A stretch of 64,000 bases of DNA from Limnohabitans sp. Jir72. GTDB taxonomy: Bacteria; Pseudomonadota; Gammaproteobacteria; Burkholderiales; Burkholderiaceae_C. The notes under the pieces are model-generated. The model had not been told where the DNA came from. It saw only the letters and a list, made by a program, of their open reading frames with translations, and ran no database searches. The stretch covers positions 62,001-126,000 of the forward strand of contig NZ_NESC01000010.1 of the NCBI RefSeq assembly GCF_003063575.1. Direction: 5' to 3'. Position numbers and translations under genes: made by a program. Below, in pieces: positions 61,721 to 64,000 of the stretch; positions within the stretch are counted from its first letter, which is position 1, and every line of letters starts with the position of its first letter.

Positions 61721-62236
61721 ATGCGCCATTTAAAGTCTGTTGCTTTACGGCATCTGGTGTGGCTGTTCCTCTCTCTTGGCTGCGGCATGGCTGCGTCACA
61801 AGAGGCCAAGGAGCCCACCAAGTTGCTGCTCAAAATTGAAGCGCCCGCCGCCACCAATCCCGATGACAGTGGTCGCCCTTCGCCGATCAAGGTACGTCTG
61901 TATGAACTCAAAGACAGCAACACCTTTGGCGAGGCTGACTACTTTGGCCTGAACAGCATGGACAAAAGCATTCTGGGTGCAGACATGCTGGCCAAAGACG
62001 AATTCATTCTTCGTCCGGGTGAGACACGAACGATTGAGCGGAGCAGTCACAACCAAACCAGTGCGTTGGGCATCTTGGCGGGCTACCGCGACTTGGCCAA
62101 CAGCACCTGGCGCGTCATCCACCCGCTCAAGGAAGCGCCCACCGCTGCTTGGTATCGCGCAATGCTGCCCAGCAACAAACTCACCATGACCATCCAGCTC
62201 CAACCGCAAGGCATCGTGCTGATCCCCGCTCCCTGA
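61721..62236 (+). CDS. tssJ: T6SS outer-membrane lipoprotein TssJ
   Basis: LWLFLSLGCGMA; SPIKVRLYELKDSNTFGEADYFGL; LRPGETRTIERSSHNQTSALGILAGYRDLANSTWRV. Confidence 0.9.
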   Translation: MRHLKSVALRHLVWLFLSLGCGMAASQEAKEPTKLLLKIEAPAATNPDDSGRPSPIKVRLYELKDSNTFGEADYFGLNSMDKSILGADMLAKDEFILRPGETRTIERSSHNQTSALGILAGYRDLANSTWRVIHPLKEAPTAAWYRAMLPSNKLTMTIQLQPQGIVLIPAP

Positions 62237-62251
62237 ACGACGTTAAACACC

Positions 62252-63595
62252 ATGACCTGGACCAACAAAGTCACCTGGAGCGAAGGACTCTTTCTTCGCC
62301 CGCAACTTTTTCAGCAACAAGAACGTTATCTGGAAACCTTTGCGCACAAGCGCAGCCTGCCCTTGTCTCCCTTCTTTTGGGGCTTCAGCGATCTGCGGAT
62401 TGACCCGGAATCCCTGACTCTGGGCAAGCTTGTCGTGGCACAAGCCTCAGGTGTTAGCGCCGATGGCACGCCGTTCGACATTCCAGGGCAGACACCGCCA
62501 CCCGCACCGCTGACCCTCAAACCCGAACACCTTGGGCAAACGATCCATTTGGCATTGTCCATTCGGGTGCCCAACAGCGAAGAGACAACTTTCGAAAATG
62601 CACCCGGCAGCAGTGCAAGGTACAGCGTCTTTGACACCGAACTGACCGACTCCAACTCCATTGGGCAAGGCCCTAAGAGCGTTCAGCTCAGTCACTTGCG
62701 CATGGCGCTGGTGCCCGAAAAAGAACTCACCGGTGCATGGATGGGACTGCCCATCGCCAAAATCACCGCTTTGCGATCCGATGGCAGCGTGGAGCTCGAA
62801 TCCGCCATCATCCCTCCGGTCAACCGCTATGGCGCCAGTGAATTGCTCAACCAATGGTTATCGCAATTGCATGGCACCACCCGGCAACGTGCAGAGCAAT
62901 TGGCTGAACGGCTCAGCGGCAGTGGCGGCAATGGCGCCACCCAGGCTGCCGAAGTCAGTGACTTCTTGCTGCTGCAAATACTCAACCGCTACGAACCTCT
63001 GCTCGATCACATGCTGCGTGTGAAGGAAACATCGCCTGAACACGCCTACACACTGCTGCGCAGCATGTCCGGAGAACTGTCCACCTTTATCCGTGTGCAA
63101 ACGCGCAGGCCCAACGCTGTGCCCGCCTACCAGCACCTGGACCCGTACAACACCTTCAAACCACTGGTTGAAGACACCCGAGAACTGCTCAACAACGTAC
63201 TCGTTCGCAGTGCGCAGGCCATTCCTCTGGAGGCCAAGCAACACGGCATGTACCTTGCCAGCCTTGATCCTGCAGAGATCCGAGGTTTCAGCCACATCGT
63301 TCTGGCTGTTGCAGCGAACGTCCCGACAGACCAACTCGCACAGCAATTCGCTGCACACGGCAAAGTGGCACCGTCCGACCGCTTGCCTGAACTGGTGCGC
63401 TTGCACCTGCCTGGCATCGGGCTGCGTTCGCTGCCGGTGCCACCCAGGCAAATTCCCTTCAACGCCGGCTACGTCTACTTCCAGCTCGAAGCCAGTGGGC
63501 CGCACTGGGAACACATGCAAAGCCACGGGGGCATAGGGCTGCACATTGCCAAAAGCTTTGCCGGTTTGCAAATGGAACTGTGGGGTGTGCGCTGA
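62252..63595 (+). CDS. tssK: T6SS baseplate protein TssK
   Basis: KVTWSEGLFLRPQLFQQQERYLETFAHKRSLPLSPFFWGF. Confidence 0.96.
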   Translation: MTWTNKVTWSEGLFLRPQLFQQQERYLETFAHKRSLPLSPFFWGFSDLRIDPESLTLGKLVVAQASGVSADGTPFDIPGQTPPPAPLTLKPEHLGQTIHLALSIRVPNSEETTFENAPGSSARYSVFDTELTDSNSIGQGPKSVQLSHLRMALVPEKELTGAWMGLPIAKITALRSDGSVELESAIIPPVNRYGASELLNQWLSQLHGTTRQRAEQLAERLSGSGGNGATQAAEVSDFLLLQILNRYEPLLDHMLRVKETSPEHAYTLLRSMSGELSTFIRVQTRRPNAVPAYQHLDPYNTFKPLVEDTRELLNNVLVRSAQAIPLEAKQHGMYLASLDPAEIRGFSHIVLAVAANVPTDQLAQQFAAHGKVAPSDRLPELVRLHLPGIGLRSLPVPPRQIPFNAGYVYFQLEASGPHWEHMQSHGGIGLHIAKSFAGLQMELWGVR

Positions 63596-63858
63596 TGGGC
63601 CGCAAAGTCATCGTTGTCGGCGACCCGACCGATCACGGCGGACGAGTCATCAGCGGCTCAGCGACGCAACAGATCAACGGCAAAGCAATTGCACGCTTGG
63701 GCGACCAAGTCGACTGCCCCCAAAAAGGGCACGGCATCAACGCCATTGTCGAAGGCGAACCCAGCATGCTCATCAACGGCATTCCGGTTGCATTGGAAGG
63801 ACACAAAACGGCATGCGGTTGCACATTGCTGGGTACCAGCGCTGCCGAGCACGGCTGA
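63595..63858 (+). CDS. Small PAAR-domain spike-tip protein
   Basis: 87 aa; MGRKVIVVGDPTDHGGRVISGSATQQINGKAIARLGDQVDCPQKGHGINAIVEGEPSMLINGIPVALEGHKTACGCTLLGTS; 1-nt overlap with tssK stop. Confidence 0.93.
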   Translation: MGRKVIVVGDPTDHGGRVISGSATQQINGKAIARLGDQVDCPQKGHGINAIVEGEPSMLINGIPVALEGHKTACGCTLLGTSAAEHG

Positions 63859-63888
63859 CATGGGCATCTTATTGATCCAAAGAAACAT

Positions 63889-64000
63889 ATGACGTCCTTA
63901 TTCAAATCCCCCCGTGTCCTCACCATCACCAGCCCCGCCATCCCGCAGGTGGCAGGCGCTGCTGCGCTTGTGCCCCTGAAGCTCTCGGGCCATGAGGCCG
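63889..64000 (+). CDS. vgrG: VgrG (TssI) spike protein, N-terminus only, truncated by window edge
   Basis: MTSLFKSPRVLTITSPAIPQVAGAAALVPLKLSGHEA resembles VgrG N-termini; directly follows PAAR. Confidence 0.75.
   Translation, partial: MTSLFKSPRVLTITSPAIPQVAGAAALVPLKLSGHEA

Overview
GC-rich betaproteobacterial chromosome window. Gene content and order suggest Burkholderiales/Comamonadaceae, possibly Limnohabitans-like; this is inferred, not searched. Most of it is dense housekeeping and metabolic sequence: tcuAB-LysR, mnmA, pntAB, fadD, mtnN, corA, hpf-ptsN-hprK, fur/bamE, dapB-exbBD-leuS-lptE-holA-proA-gshA-kup, psd, a nodIJ-like ABC exporter, hbd/crotonase, srkA, glk with a two-component system and a sugar ABC transporter, and htpG. 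Less routine features are: (1) a tandem glycine riboswitch directly upstream of a DadA-like FAD amino-acid dehydrogenase and just downstream of an M20 aminoacylase gene; (2) the start of a type VI secretion locus (XRE regulator, clpV, tssB, tssC, hcp, tssJ, tssK, PAAR, truncated vgrG) that runs off the right edge, with helically phased GTAC palindromes in front of clpV and a double hairpin after hcp; (3) two families of dispersed hairpin repeats, one forming a tandem array in a divergent promoter region; (4) a different inverted repeat that encodes the C-terminal codons of Psd; (5) a VapBC-type toxin-antitoxin pair beside an orphan ABC binding protein. No rRNA, tRNA, CRISPR array, prophage or transposase was recognised. 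Product calls rest on reading motifs in the supplied translations; no database search was run.
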